From: Albifimbria verrucaria
Lineage: Eukaryota > Ascomycota > Sordariomycetes > Hypocreales > Stachybotryaceae
Assembly (NCBI GenBank): GCA_020081605.1
Contig: JAHREC010000062.1
Span: forward strand, 2,108,001-2,172,000
DNA: 64,000 nt
Direction: 5' to 3'
Made by a program: the position numbers and the translations under genes. The stretch's first letter is position 1; each line of letters opens with the position of its first letter. The notes beneath the pieces are model-generated. The model did not search any database. It was given only the letters and a program-made list of their open reading frames with translations, and was not told the origin of the DNA. Positions 24,847-39,009 of the stretch are shown here, one piece after another.

Positions 24847-27232
24847 ATGAGCAACTCACTTGCTACGCCGGGAGGCATCTCGGATCCCGCCCTCATCCAG
24901 TGAGTTGCCACGATTCGAATCCCGAACCTAACGAGCATCCTACTCACCTCGTCCATGCAGACTCGTCAACAAGCTACAAGATGTCTTTTCGACTGTAGGC
25001 GTCAACAACCCCATCGATCTTCCCCAGATCGTTGTCGTCGGCAGCCAGTCTAGCGGTAAGAGTTCGGTGCTAGAGAACATCGTGGGGCGAGACTTGTAAG
25101 ACACCCTCGGCTGCTTGCGCTGCAACAGCGGACCCCTATATTGACAATTTAAAACACAGCTTGCCTCGAGGATCCGGTATCGTGACCCGACGACCCCTCG
25201 TTCTCCAGCTCATCAACCGTCCTGCCGAAGCCAACGGTACCGCCTCCGAAGAGATCTCGACCGCCACCGACAAGGCTGCCAATGCCGATGAATGGGGCGA
25301 GTTCTTGCACATCCCCGGCCAAAAGTTCCACGACTTCACCAAGATCCGCGACGAGATTTCTCGCGAGACCGAGGCCAAGGTCGGACGAAATGCCGGCATC
25401 TCCCTGCTCCCATCAACCTGCGCATCTACTCACCAAATGTTCTCACACTGACATTGGTTGATTTGCCCGGTCTGACCCGAGTTCCCGTGGGAGACCAGCC
25501 CCGAGATATCGAGCGTCAAATTCGAGACATGATCCTCAAGTACATCAGCAAATCGAACGCTATCATCCTTGCCGTGACGGCAGCCAACGTGGATCTGGCC
25601 AACTCTGATGGTCTGAAGCTGGCCCGAGAGGTCGACCCGGAGGGTCAGCGCACCATCGGTGTGCTCACAAAGGTGGATTTGATGGACGAGGAACCGACGT
25701 TATCGACATTTTGTCAAACCGAATCATTCCCCTGAGGCTGGGATACGTCCCTGTCGTCAACCGAGGTCAGCGGGACATCGACAACAAGAAGGCCATTAAC
25801 GCCGCTCTGGAGGCGGAGAAGAACTTCTTCGAAAACCACAAGGCTTACCGCAACAAGAGCTCTTACTGCGGTACCCCTACCTGGCTCGGAAGCTCAACTT
25901 GATCCTGATGATGCACATCAAGCAGACTCTCCCTGATATCAAGGCACGTATCTCCAGCTCGCTGCAGAAGTACACCTCCGAGCTCGAGAGCCTCGGCCCC
26001 TCCATGCTGGGCAACAGCAGCAACATCGTCCTCAACATCATCACAGAATTTACCAACGAATGGCGGACGGTCCTTGATGGCAACAACACAGAGCTCTCCA
26101 GCACTGAGCTTTCCGGTGGTGCTCGTATCAGCTTTGTATTCCACGAGCTGTACACGAACGGTGTCAAGGCCCTGGATCCCTTCGATGTCGTCAAGGATGC
26201 CGATATTCGAACCTACCTCTTCAACGCCTCTGGTTCTTCGCCCGCACTCTTTGTTGGTACCACCGCTTTTGAGATCATCGTCCGACAGCAGATCAAGCGA
26301 CTTGAAGATCCTAGCTTGAAATGTGTCTCCCTCGTCTATGACGAACTGGTTCGAATTTTGACACAGCTGCTGGGCAAGCAGTTGTACAGGAGATACCCCA
26401 ACTCAAGGAGAAGATGCACACCGTGGTGATTGCCTTCTTCAAGAAGGCTATGGAGCCAACCAACAAGCTCGTCAAGGATCTCGTTTCTATGGAGGAATGC
26501 TACATCAACACAGGCCACCCCGACTTCATCAGCGGTCACCGCGTAAGTTTCCTTCTAATACCATGCATCGTATAGGCGCAAGCATTCTAACACAAATAAA
26601 CTAGGCCATGTCGATTGTGAATGAGCGACACAACCAGGCAAAGCCAGTCCAGGTTGATCCCAAGACTGGCAAGCCCCTGCCTTCCTCTACCCCAGCGCGC
26701 ACAGCTAGTCCCACTGTCCCCGACGTTGATGGTAGCGGTAACGCTGGCTTCTTCGGCAGCTTCTTTGCTGCCAAGAACAAGAAGAAGGCCGCTGCGATGG
26801 AGGCGCCACCCCTACCCTGAAGGCTTCAGGCACCCTGTCGGAGCGTGAGGTTATTGAGGTCGAGGTTATCAGTACGTGATAAAGCGAACCCACAATCGAC
26901 AAGTTGCTAACGTCTCACAGAGCTGCTCATTTCATCCTACTACAACATTGTCAAGCGTACCATGATCGACATGGTGCCTAAGGCTGTCATGCTGAAGCTT
27001 GTGCAGTAAGTGCTTCTCAAGGTGCTAAACACCAAAGCGTGCCACGTACTGATCAAATTACAGGTTCACCAAGGACGAGATGCAAAAGGAGTTGTTTGAG
27101 AACATGTACCGAACAGACACGCTCGATGAGCTGCTCAAGGAAAGCGACTTCACGATCCGCAGGCGGAAGGAGTGTCAGCAGATGGTTGACTCGCTATCCC
27201 GAGCCAGCGAGATCGTCGCCCAAGTGCAGTAA
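24847..27232 (+). CDS. VPS1: Dynamin-like GTPase VPS1
   Basis: Dynamin-family GTPase for vacuolar protein sorting, endosomal and peroxisomal membrane fission. Exons: 24847-24899, 24961-25095, 25160-26542, 26605-26871, 26921-27005 and 27064-27232. With five bases restored the protein is about 698 residues, normal for Vps1. GTPase motifs: P-loop GSQSSGKSS near residues 45-53, switch [17 protein letters not shown] in [16 protein letters not shown] in [11 protein letters not shown], and VVNRGQ. The middle/stalk domain follows, then a variable insert rich in Pro/Ser/Lys near 26650-26820. The GED runs from [19 protein letters not shown] to the end [11 protein letters not shown]. The one-base deletions lie near 25404, 25691, 25871, 26397 and 26810, nearly all in C, G or T runs. 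Intron 1 separates the first 18 residues from the GTPase domain. The assignment is secure. Confidence 0.96.
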
Positions 27233-27821
27233 TTCCAGCCCTCTGGCTAGCCTAATGTTTATACGTACCTCGACCGGGAGAGCACAGTGGCATCGAGTTC
27301 CATGGCCGACGACTGGATTGGCACGTGACGCCCAATTATTATCCCTATCTATGACCGCTGCGAGCGCCCGAGACAGCATCGCTCTTGATGAATTTTCGAT
27401 ACTATCAATTTGGCCAAGGAGCCTGACGTAGACTGATGAACGCCAGTTATATATGAGACGGTCGAAGATGGTCTATACGTGAATATGCGTTTGGGTGCTT
27501 TGTTGAACGGTGGAGTCTCGGAGGGGGCTTTCCTGTTAATCCAGAAACTATACTGCTCTGGCTTCCTGGTTTGGTTATGGGCGTCCGAGTTCTACGGTTT
27601 TTACAGGTAGAGCAGAAGACAAACATGTAGAATAAGCAGCTCACTCAAACCTTTCGCTACCTTTGAACGGTGACAATTCATGGTGTTGGGTGCAAGATCT
27701 GGATGAGTGGTGTGCTTGACAGATGGCTTTCATTTATCAACTGCACGGGATGTCTACGAGTATGTGTTCTGTGTATATGGTGTACAGATAAGAGAAAGGA
27801 CAGGCTGAATGGATGCTTGCT
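27233..27821. other. Convergent 3' region of VPS1 and the racemase gene
   Basis: Tail-to-tail intergenic region carrying both 3' ends. Nothing else is recognisable. Confidence 0.6.
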
Positions 27822-29105
27822 TCATAACTTGGACAACTCTTTGGCCTTGCCCTTGAGGACTAGCCCTCCTCCGCTGACGTCGTACTCGGCACCTTTGTCC
27901 ATCCTACCCACTGCTGCAACGCCTCCTCGCCAGCATGGCCCGGACGCATCCGCTGCGGTACGTAGCCCTCCCCTGGGACACCAGGGCCCTGGCCTAGCGC
28001 AGCGGATGATGCGCCTTGCTTGACGGCCAGACAAGGTGTGTCACGGAGCGTCACGGCAGGCCGCTGGTCTCCCTCGCGGTCGGGCTGGGTCTCCAGCTCG
28101 TGATAGTCGAGGACGGGCGTGCAGCAGGCGTCAGTACCGTCGAATATGCGCTCCCATTCGGCGCGTGTCTTGGATCGGAACGTGTCTTCGAAGAGCCGGC
28201 GTATGGCGGGCCATTCGGCAGGGTCGTAGCGTTTCTGCTCCAGACCTTGGTTGTCGAGACGAAGACCAGATATGAGCACTTTGAAGAATTGCGGTTCTAA
28301 GGCACCGACGGACATGTACAACCCGTCCTTGGTCTCGTAGGTATCGTAATAAGGACACCCACCGTCGAGGAGATTCCTGCCACGGCCGCGGCTGCCCATG
28401 GGCAACTTGAGCCCCATGCGTGGAAAAGTCGCGAGGTAGGAGGCGCCGTCGACCATATTAGCCTCAACCACCTGACCGCGGCCGGTTCGGTCCCGGTTGA
28501 ACAAGGCGAGGAGGATGCCCTGGAACAGCGTGGCGCCACCACCGGCGAAGTCGCCGAGAATGTTCCACGGGGCATGCGGTTTCTGGCCTTCACGGCCCAG
28601 CAAGCCTAAAGTGCCAGAGACGGCGAGGTAGTTGATGTCGTGGCCAGCCATATCAGCATACTTTCCGTCGCGGCGGAAGCCCGTCATACGCGCGTAGACC
28701 AGACGAGGGTTAAGAGCGAGCAGGACGTCCGGACCGAGGCCAAGTTTCTCTAGGACACCGGGCCGGAAAGGGTCGATGAGAATATCAGCCGACTTAGACA
28801 GCTCCTTGAGCAATGCGACGCCCTGCGGAGCCTTGAGATCGACAGCAATGGAAGACTTGTGGCGGGCAAGCATGTCATCCGTGGGAGGGACATTGGCGCC
28901 AGGAACATGCGTGCGGCCATCCTGAGCACGATCAATGCGTAGGACAGAGGCCCCAGCATCGGCGAGAAGCATACCCGCAAAAGGTCCTGTAATTGCGTGG
29001 TTAGAAGCTATTCACGCTGAGCAGCAGTGGTCAGGAGGTATTACCTGGAGCAAGGCCAGCAAACTCCAGGACCTTGATGCCCTGCAGAGGAGGAGGGCCG
29101 GCCAT
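27822..29105 (-). CDS. CoA-transferase family III / alpha-methylacyl-CoA racemase
   Basis: Member of the CaiB/BaiF family, best matched by alpha-methylacyl-CoA racemase, which interconverts (2R)- and (2S)-methylacyl-CoA so that branched chains can enter beta-oxidation (peroxisome or mitochondrion). Exons: 29045-29105 and 27822-28986, about 408 residues. It starts [20 protein letters not shown]. The presumed catalytic pair is present: His in [11 protein letters not shown] (about residue 136) and Asp in ILGDFAGGG (about 166). They are 30 residues apart, as in the bacterial racemase (His126/Asp156). Conserved blocks include [11 protein letters not shown] and [10 protein letters not shown], and [18 protein letters not shown]. 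One one-base deletion near 27905 changes the C-terminus; the corrected end is [19 protein letters not shown] see no clear PTS1 (SKL lies inside ELSKL, at the very C-terminus, so a peroxisomal PTS1 is in fact plausible). Family membership is certain, exact substrate is not. Confidence 0.9.
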
Positions 29106-29588
29106 GTTGACTTTACAGCTGATACGGCGTTTAATAACAAGTTGCCATTCTTATACCAGGCGTGCGGATCTAACTAAATATTTATGGGAGGAGAGACATG
29201 GGCTTGCTGGGTTTATAGCATGTCCCGTTGGAGATGCAGAGAGGAAGCAGAAGCCGAGGTCCACAATCTGGAACCCCAGAGGCACGCTGTGGGGTAATGC
29301 GGGGAGCCAGTCCACTGAGGTCCAGGTTCAGGGGTCTGTGAGCGATCCTCCCTTCTCCCACTTTAACTTAAACAATACACTTACTTACACGACATGTCAT
29401 GTTCGCTTTCACCCATGCAACTCGAGGGTATGTAAAAATATCAAATTGGAATCACGAGACCTTCTATCAATCTATATACTCCCGTGTCTAGCACAATGTC
29501 ACTGGTATCCTATAGCAATAGGTCCCCGGCCAACTCCGCAACGCCGAAAGCATCCGTCGATGAAAACCACTCCTTGCCATGATGCGCT
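29106..29588. other. Intergenic region between the racemase gene and GDH
   Basis: Short region with the racemase promoter and the GDH 3' end. No further feature is seen. Confidence 0.6.
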
Positions 29589-31278
<1,690 letters not shown>

Positions 31279-32901
31279 GGCGACTCGGGGTGGTATTTCA
31301 AAGATGCTGTGTGTGTTGGGAGCCCTTGGTGCGACGAGATGTCCGTATCTGCGTGGTGTGGCAATGGGATTGGCAATGGGATAGCACGTCAAGATCAAAG
31401 CAACGCAGGACCGAGATGGAGGGCACGACCGTTTAATAGTAAAATTTGGGTTTCCACGTCCATCACGTACGTCTATACTACACATCCACCTCCCTCCAAT
31501 TCCTCGCCGTCATCCCATCATGTAACTGAATCCGGAGCCAGTGCGCGCGCCCGGCGACGCCCCAGCCGCGAGAAATCCTCCTCGGAATGCGCCGTATCGC
31601 TACACCATACAAAAAAAAAGAAAGAACCACAGGGCTCTGCTCTCCGTAGTTCGGATGTGCAAAAGGGCTAGGGATAAGATATGGCTGTTTACCTCATGAG
31701 TTGATGTCAGAGATACCGACGGGGGCGAAACACCAACCACCAAGAGGAACACCAAACCAAACCGCCAGCTTTGTAAGGCGATGACATGAAAGTTTCAGTC
31801 AAAGGGGACCGAGCCAGCGTCCGATCCGATGGTCGCTTAAGCTACCCGTGGTTTTTGGCTACCGAGCCTAGCGGGCTGGCTGGGTATGATGGATGGATGG
31901 ATCCCCCACGCGCGTCCACGGTAATATGAGACGGGCCATGACGTTGTGACGCCCTTTGGTTTCGGTGTAATTGCTCAGATGGCGAGGCGATATCTCGGGG
32001 CGTCGCGTGGCCAGGAAAGGTAAAAGCCGCACGGGACGGTGATTCGCTCTTTTGATATATGCTTTCTTTTTCTCGATTTGTGCTTATTTTCCCTATCTTC
32101 ACCATCTTGTATGTATTTTCTTTTATCTTCTTACTTGCTTTTTATTTTCTTTTTTATTTTCCTTTTTCTTTCTTCTCATCCTCCAGCACTGGCTCTCCGT
32201 CGTCCCACCGCGGTGTTTTCCGCTTCAGCTTGTCATGCACTTACGTTTCTCGGCCGCAACCGGATCGTGGGACATTTCCGTTTTAGGCATTTACATTACT
32301 ACACGTTTAATATGCCATTTACCATTTACCCACACACCGGTCCGCTTGCTGCCTGCACAAGCCAGATTGTCTTGGATCAAGGGTCCTTCCTGGCTTCGTA
32401 AAAGGGCATCTGTCCAGACCCTCCGTTATCTGATGGACATCAGCTTAGCTCCGAGCTCCCCGAGGCTCGGCTGCCGCGCTACCACTCCGAGCAAAGCGTT
32501 ATCGGAGCCTCGCCTCCATCTCCCAACCACCAATCTGCTCTATCTGTACTCATCCTATTGTGGCTCCGTCTTCCTTGTTTTCCAGCGTCAGTCAAGCTCC
32601 GGTCTCGCCATCTTCTAGTTTGCCAAGAAGACAAACCCTCCTCATTTTAATGCCTCTTCACAAACCCGTCGCCACTGCCCAAAATAGTATTGATCCGTGG
32701 TGCTAGTAAAGAGCGCGAAACCCTAGGATTCATTCATTGCATGTTATCAACTTGTCCCATCATCTGGTATTACATCTAGTTAACTATTCCCTTGCTGCTA
32801 ATCATGTCGTGCCGTCATCTCTTGGCAACGCCTAAAACGCCCGATTCGAACGCCCACGTACCAATGCCCTGAATCTGTACATCCTTGTGTGTTCCTTTCC
32901 C
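31279..32901. other. Intergenic region upstream of GDH, 3' of POL3
   Basis: GDH promoter side and POL3 3' flank. It includes a poly-A run near 31611-31620, a GATAAG at 31673-31678 and a strongly T-rich tract at about 32050-32170 that gives long hydrophobic frames by composition alone. No gene is supported. Confidence 0.55.
32050..32170. repeat. T-rich low-complexity tract
   Basis: About 120 bases dominated by T with some C. Several plus-strand frames through it look like membrane helices only because of TTT/CTT codons. Treated as low complexity. Confidence 0.5.
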
Positions 32902-35900
32902 TTACCATAGCTCCGTCAGGTCAAATCTCTTCAGATCCTTGCCTGCGTCCTCAATATCCTTCTTTGCCTTCATTCTCATGTAGAAAATCGGACAATCCTT
33001 ACTGCTGCAGATGACCTCGCAATGCATGCTGCCCTGACACCTTTGGCATTGCGTCCACAGTCTCCCAAAACGCACCTCCAGATCCGACACCTTGTCGAGC
33101 GTCTTCTTGTACAGCTCACCCAGTCGAGGCTCGCAGTCCTTGCATACAGCACTGGCACTGCCGTCCTTGCTGGGCATTGCTCTCTTGCAACCCATGCACT
33201 GCATCGTCTTCTTGGCAAACTTCATCAACCCGCCCACTGAGGGAGCGGCCAAGGAGACCGATCGTGTATGCTCTCCTGTCAGTAGCGAGTTCGACTTGTT
33301 CTCGCCACCCAGGATCGCGTCGAAAATACGAGCAATGGGCTTAGCCAGCTGATTGTCGAGGTAGTATTTGGTATCGATGGGGAGATTGTGTTCCAAGACG
33401 TAGAGTGGATCTTCCGCCTTCTCGTAATTCTTGGCTCCAGCCGCACCTCTGACCATGACATATGCGACACGATCACCAATGGACGGTGCTGAGCCTGCGT
33501 CACGCTTCTGCATGCGCATTGCCAGTTCTGCGTGTGCTTGCTTTGCTTGATAGCCGTCCTTGCCTTTCGATGGACCATCCTCGCTATCTCCGGAAACGTC
33601 ATGCGTCAAGGCCTTGGTAATGACAAGCTGAGACATATCCACCTTGTTCTGCAACAACTTTGAGATGATGTCTTTCACGTATCTGGTGGCCAGTTAGTAT
33701 TGTGTCCAGCATCAGTCAGCAAGGGTTCTATAAACTCACTCTTGGGCTCCCTTTTCATCCCGATCAATCAAGATCATTCTCAATACTTTGTCGATGACGG
33801 TTTGCACCAAGAGACAATTGTCTCGTCGGACAGTCTCAATACCCTTCGTGTCCATCTTATCATACTTCTCTGGCTTTGTCCAGTAAAGACCGGCATATCG
33901 CTTTTTGTTGATGAGCAGATACGGGAAATAAACCTTTTCGAACTCAAGTTTGATAGGTTTGATGAACTTGGACGACACGTAGTTCGCAGCTTCCTCTCCA
34001 AGTTTCATGGCTTCTGCAAGATCCTCGGTTCCAAACTTGACCATGACTGAATCAGTGTCACCGTAAATTACTTGCGCATCATGAGAGTACCCATTGGCAA
34101 TGGTGAATTTTTTCTCGACTTCGTCTCTGGTCTTTTCAATCATTTGTCGGCCAAACGATGTTGTACTACTAGCAATTGCTAGACAGGGCAGTTTTCCGTT
34201 GGTAGCACCTGTAAGACCGTACACACTGTTCGCACTGATCTTCAATGCCAATTGTCGACCGTTCAGGACGGCCTTTTGAAAGGATCCTTCTCAACGGCCA
34301 GCTCTCGTTTAGCTTGCTTTCGTGCTGACAACAATTCCTCAAGAATCTGAGCTAGCAGCCCCTTTCTCCGCTTCGCAGTGACAAACAAGTCACCATTAGG
34401 TGTAACAATGTAATCATCATCCTTCTTCAAGTTGAACTTCTTGATCGTTTCGTTGTCCAGCAACGTTGTGTAGCAGAGGTTATGCGCCTGCATGATACTG
34501 GGGTACAGAGAAGCGAAATCGAGTGTAGCAACAGGGCTCTTGTAGTATCCTCTCTTGGGCTCAATGACTGTTGCACCCTCATATTGCTCATCTGAGCCTG
34601 CGTTTGAAATGTCTGGAATGACAAGTTGCTGTTGCAGACATTTGCGGAACAGTTGACTGACAAACTTGATCTGCTGACCACGAGATAGAAGATAGTTGAA
34701 CGGAACACCAGTGACTCTGGCCATCTCAGTGTAGTTTTCGAGACACGAAAGTTTGTCCATGAGCTTCTGTGGCAGAAAAGCATCCTTCAGACAGTACACA
34801 GCCAGACGTCGACGTGATTCTGGAGTACCGTTGAAGAGCTCCGTAATCATTGTATGGTGAACATCTTCCTTCTGCTCCCCTAAGAAATGAGCACACACCG
34901 AGTTCAATGTATAACTTCGGAGTTGATGATCACGTTGGATGAGTTGTAGTAAATCAAGCTGCAATCTGCCGTTGGTGTTCGTTTCCTTCGTAACACGGTT
35001 ACCCATCTGCTTGCTGGAAAAGCGGGCAGATTTCCATCCTGACAGCACACTAGGACTGCGAGTCAAACGGCCAAAATCCCGAACTTTGAGGTGCTTCGCC
35101 CGGTCTATGAGGTACGGGAAATCGAAGTTGGATGTGTTGTAACCGATGATGATGTCAGGGTCAACTGTGCTAATGAAGCGCTGCCATTCGCTCAGCATGT
35201 CTGCCTCTTTGCTGAACTCTAGGATTTGGGTGGCGACAATGGAACTGGTAGTGTCCAAGCAGAACACGTTTCGCACAAAAGGCTTCTTCTCTCCGTATCG
35301 TGTGACAATGTTGGCAATTTGGATGACAGGGTCTTGCTCGGGCTCGGGAAAGACTCCCTTACGTCCAGCGCACTCAATATCAAAGGATAGAATACGTAGT
35401 GGCGCCATCTTGGCCCACTCGCCCTCCGGCTTATGGGCGATGAGGTGTGTGTAGCTAATTCGAGCTTCGATCTGGCAATTCGATTGTCGGCTTTCGTTGG
35501 GGATAAGTCGATATTTGCTTGCGGGTGCCTCTACCCAGGACATGCCTTGGATCTAGAAGTTGTTAGTCAATATCAAACAGCAATGAGGGCGCAACGTACA
35601 TGACAATCAACCATGAATCGGAGCACATAGTCGATGTTGTCGTAGGTCACAACATCGCCTCCAACTTTCCACATTCCCTTCCAGTTGGCTTTGCCTTCCT
35701 TGAAGGCTCTTCGCACCGAGAATACGTATCTCGGATCGGTGACTGTGATTTTGATGTAGGGGTTCAGGCTATCGCCCTGGTACCCGTAGATACTTTGACG
35801 TGTAACAAGCTCAACTGAGTGAATGGCGGTTCTGTTCTCAGCTACAGCCACTTCGAGGAATGATCTGTATGTTGAGCAATCACTAGGTTGAAAGAGCACC

Positions 35901-36354
35901 GGCGCGGCAACGTAGAGATAATGCTTGAAGTCGGTGACATGGAGCATGGCCGAGTAGCCTTCCTGGGTCACGCCGTACAGTTTGACTGTGGCTCGGCCAT
36001 CGTCGAGGGTTCCTTTTTCGGCCTCAATAGACTGGAAACAAAGGCTGTCGCGTTGGGGAACGAAGTCGTTCAAAGCAGGTCGCTCCCATTTCTGGTCCTT
36101 TTCGGTATTGGTTTGCTTCAAATCGGAGATGTCTTGGCTCAGTTTCTCAAGCACATCAGACTCGAAAGCACTCTTTGGCTGGCTCGAGCCCAGCTTGCCT
36201 CGGAGACCATTCTGGGAGCTTGGTAGTTGTCCAGCGGGGACGAGGAGAAGATGTCTGTCTTCCGCTTCTTCACAGACGTGGGTGTCGACGGGATGTTCTG
36301 GCGGGTGCGAGTCTCTCCCAGCACGCGCTTCTGGGGAAGAATTGAAGCAGCCAT
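32902..36354 (-). CDS. POL3: DNA polymerase delta catalytic subunit
   Basis: Family-B replicative polymerase for the lagging strand, with proofreading exonuclease. Exons: 35600-36354, 33740-35552 and 32902-33682, about 1116 residues. The N-terminus [19 protein letters not shown] is followed by a basic KKRK stretch. Exonuclease motifs: Exo [13 protein letters not shown], Exo [16 protein letters not shown], Exo [13 protein letters not shown]. Polymerase motifs: [49 protein letters not shown]. The C-terminal CysA zinc site is CMGCKRAMP...CKDC and CysB (the Fe-S type site) is CQRCQ...CSSKDC. Two one-base deletions occur: near 36192 (a G run before [11 protein letters not shown]) and in the A run at about 34276-34280, between KDPFKK and AVLNGRQ. 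Each stops translation if uncorrected. The catalytic residues are intact. Confidence 0.97.
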
Positions 36355-37370
36355 GGTGAGCTGTTCAGTGTTATTAGGTTCGTAACGATCCAAGCCAGCC
36401 AGATCTCGTCAACGATGACTTGGTTACGAAGTTTTGCTTGTAGGAGGGACAAAATTGTGGTTGCTTAGGAGAGACTTGACACGGTGCTGGAGCAACCCAC
36501 TAAGAAAACGCGACTTTGGACCGTGACGTGACTGACCCACTTTCGTTTAATGGAAGCACTTAACAGTTACGCGTGAATTTAGGCCTTATAATTTAGGCCG
36601 GAAAAGCTCTACAGCAGGTACGTACCTGCACCTGCCTGGGCACCTCCTCGTACTGAGGTGCTGTAACAAACCACAGTAAAGTAGACGCGCCTTGGAGCTG
36701 TGAAGATGGTAATGGTTTCAGAGATTACACACTCAATCCTTCATTTGTAAAGCCTAAACGACTAGCAAAACGACCTTGCTTGTTCTTTTCTATTACAGAG
36801 AGTTACATAGTGTCATGAATGAATTCGATGGTTAATAGCAGTCAAAAGAATACGGCTATCTGAAGCTCTTACAGAGGTGTATCAAGTGTTTTACCATAAC
36901 AGAAAGAGAGGTTGGGGCAGGAGAAGATACCGAAGGAGTCATTGAGATTCGTTGTATTCCAAAGTTAGTAGCCAATATGGCGTGACCTTGGCTAGATCCA
37001 TCAGTCTTACATACGTAGGTAATTTGAGTGTCCTCTCATCAACCACTCCAATGCCATCTAGGGCGGTGCTGCAGGCGTTCAGACTAGATGAACCAGTCTG
37101 TGTCCCTTGGGCAGTATTTCTCATATAAAAACAAGACGTAAAAGGTCAGCTCGTCCCCACGAGCAACCTTAGCCACGAGTGATGAAATAGTGGTTGAAAA
37201 AACTCATCAGGTAACCCTTCTAGAGTAATTAAGTCGCCCAAGCCCCTTGGTCCATATTATAACGCCGACGCTATTAATGAAGCAAATACAATCCCCTTAG
37301 TCGTTGCATAAATCCTGGCCAATGCCATCTCAACTGTTGTGGAATCTTCGACAGTCGTTTCTGCCCAAGA
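36355..37370. other. Intergenic region upstream of POL3
   Basis: POL3 promoter side and rhomboid 3' flank. It contains a perfect 16-bp palindrome at 36614-36629. No gene is seen. Confidence 0.55.
36614..36629. repeat. Perfect 16-bp palindrome built on GGTAC
   Basis: GCAGGTACGTACCTGC is identical to its reverse complement. It lies about 260 bases upstream of the POL3 ATG and shares its arms with the CAGGTACC motif found elsewhere in the window. Function unknown. Confidence 0.6.
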
Positions 37371-39009
37371 TTAATTCTGCTTCTGGATAGTGAATCCTTG
37401 GTCGCACCATCCGTTTACATTCTAGTTTAGTTAGCATATGGTATGACAGGCTCTGGGGAATAGAGTTAACTCACAATGCAACTCAAATACTTGCACCAGC
37501 TGCAAGTGCTTCGAACAACATAGAAGTTGTTCAACAGTAGAATAAAACCCACAACAATGGTTACCAAGGCCGCGGCGCGAGCAAGCCACCACGCCCACCA
37601 CAAAGGCTTCCTACCTTTGAAGAAAACCAATGGGTTCTTGATAAACGACACAGATGCTGCCTGGCCATTGACGGACGAATAGGGACATCCTGGCCCAGTC
37701 GTTGTCTAAGAGCGTTGGGCGAATGCAAAACGCAGATGCCCACGGCCAGGCCAGTCAGGAATCCTCCTATATGGCCGAAATTGTCCAAACCAGGCAACAG
37801 ACCTAGGACAAAGGCGATAACAATATCTAATAAGATGAATATAAGCTCCTTGACAGGGTTTTTTCTTTCTTGCCAGGAGTACAGAAGGTCCAGCAAGGTC
37901 AAGGCGATCATAGCGAATAGAGAGCAGGATGCTCCCATTGAAGCCTCGGCCGGGTTGGCAAAGTTTCCGCCCATGACGAAGCCAAAGATACCAGCACTCA
38001 TATAGACTAAGAAAAATCGGATAGAGCCGATGGCCCGTTCCATGTCCTTTGCCAAAGTCAATTGGAGGAGCATGTTGAACCCGATATGGATCAACCCTGC
38101 GTGAATGAAGATGGGTGTGATGAAGCGGTACCATTGATTTGGTTCCGGCTTTTGGTCCGCGTTGTTGAACTCCGGGTTTGGAACGCCGCCCAGCCCACAG
38201 GCCTCGGACAAAGAGCATTCTGCGGTCGACTTGGTGCTATTAGGGCAAGCGAATTTGAGTTCTATCTTGGATCCCTGAATCTCAGGTAGGTTCCGCATGC
38301 AAGGGACATAACGGGCACCCATATTGATGAGTACCGGAGTTGATGGACCGATGACGGGGTTAAATCGAGGCTTGATCATGATGGGAGATCCAGTTAACAT
38401 GGCTATGTGAGAGTGTGTTAGCACAACTATATTCATGTATGTGATTGGGAAACATACCATTCCTCACGATTTCGGCGATGAAAACGCCCACTTGGATCAC
38501 GGTGAATACGTAAACAACCCAGGGAATGCGCTGGCGGTCCGCTCCAATCATACCCAGCTCGCCGAGGCCAATCTTGCGCTTCTTGTTCTTCCGACGTCTT
38601 GGCGCGTCGTAGATGTGGTCGTCCATTTCGATATCCTTTCCAGGGCGGTCTTGGAGGGGATGTTCTCGGAGGTAGGCTTGACCTCGGGCGAGCCTCGCCC
38701 TGTGCCATAGTAGGCAGTATCTGGGTAGTAGCCCTGCTGCGGCATATCGCTACTGCTGCCGCTTGCTTGCGGTCTGGAGTTTACCGGATAAATATGGTCG
38801 TCGAATACGGTATCGAACGGTGACGGCCCGGTGGCAGGTTGCTTTGATGGCGCGCCTTGAGGCCCAGGGGTTGAATAGCCGACAGGCTCGGGGTAGCCCG
38901 GGGTCGACTGCGGCGAGGGCTCGTAACGAGAGTCGTAGGGCGGAGCAGGCGACGGGGTGGTATGAGCCGGAGGAGGTCTCGTGTCGTAGAAGTAATCGTT
39001 GGCGGCCAT
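37371..39009 (-). CDS. Rhomboid-family intramembrane serine protease
   Basis: Polytopic rhomboid protein of about 510 residues, probably in the secretory pathway (it resembles the fungal Rbd1/Rbd2-like group with a long cytosolic N-terminus). Exons: 38458-39009, 37475-38402 and 37371-37421. A Pro/Tyr/Ser-rich N-terminal domain (MAANDYFYDTRPPPAHTT) precedes RRRKNKKRK and the membrane core. Rhomboid motifs: the HAGLIHIGFNM loop (HxxxHxxxN), the catalytic Ser in MGASCSLFAMI, and the catalytic His in FGHIGGFLTG. The catalytic site reads GASC, not the usual GASG. A last membrane helix (LVTIVVGFILLLNNFY) is followed by a short Cys/Trp tail, CSWCKYLSCI spliced to NVNGWCDQGFTIQKQN. Two one-base deletions occur, near 38628 (A run) and near 37680 (C run); uncorrected, the last helix and tail are lost. 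Confidence 0.9.

Noticed and set aside
32039..32618. Hydrophobic plus-strand frames resembling a membrane protein
   Set aside because: Produced by a T-rich tract; three overlapping frames all look hydrophobic.
38548..39009. Rhomboid N-terminal part as a separate small gene
   Set aside because: The apparent stop is due to a missing A near 38628; the frame continues into the membrane core.
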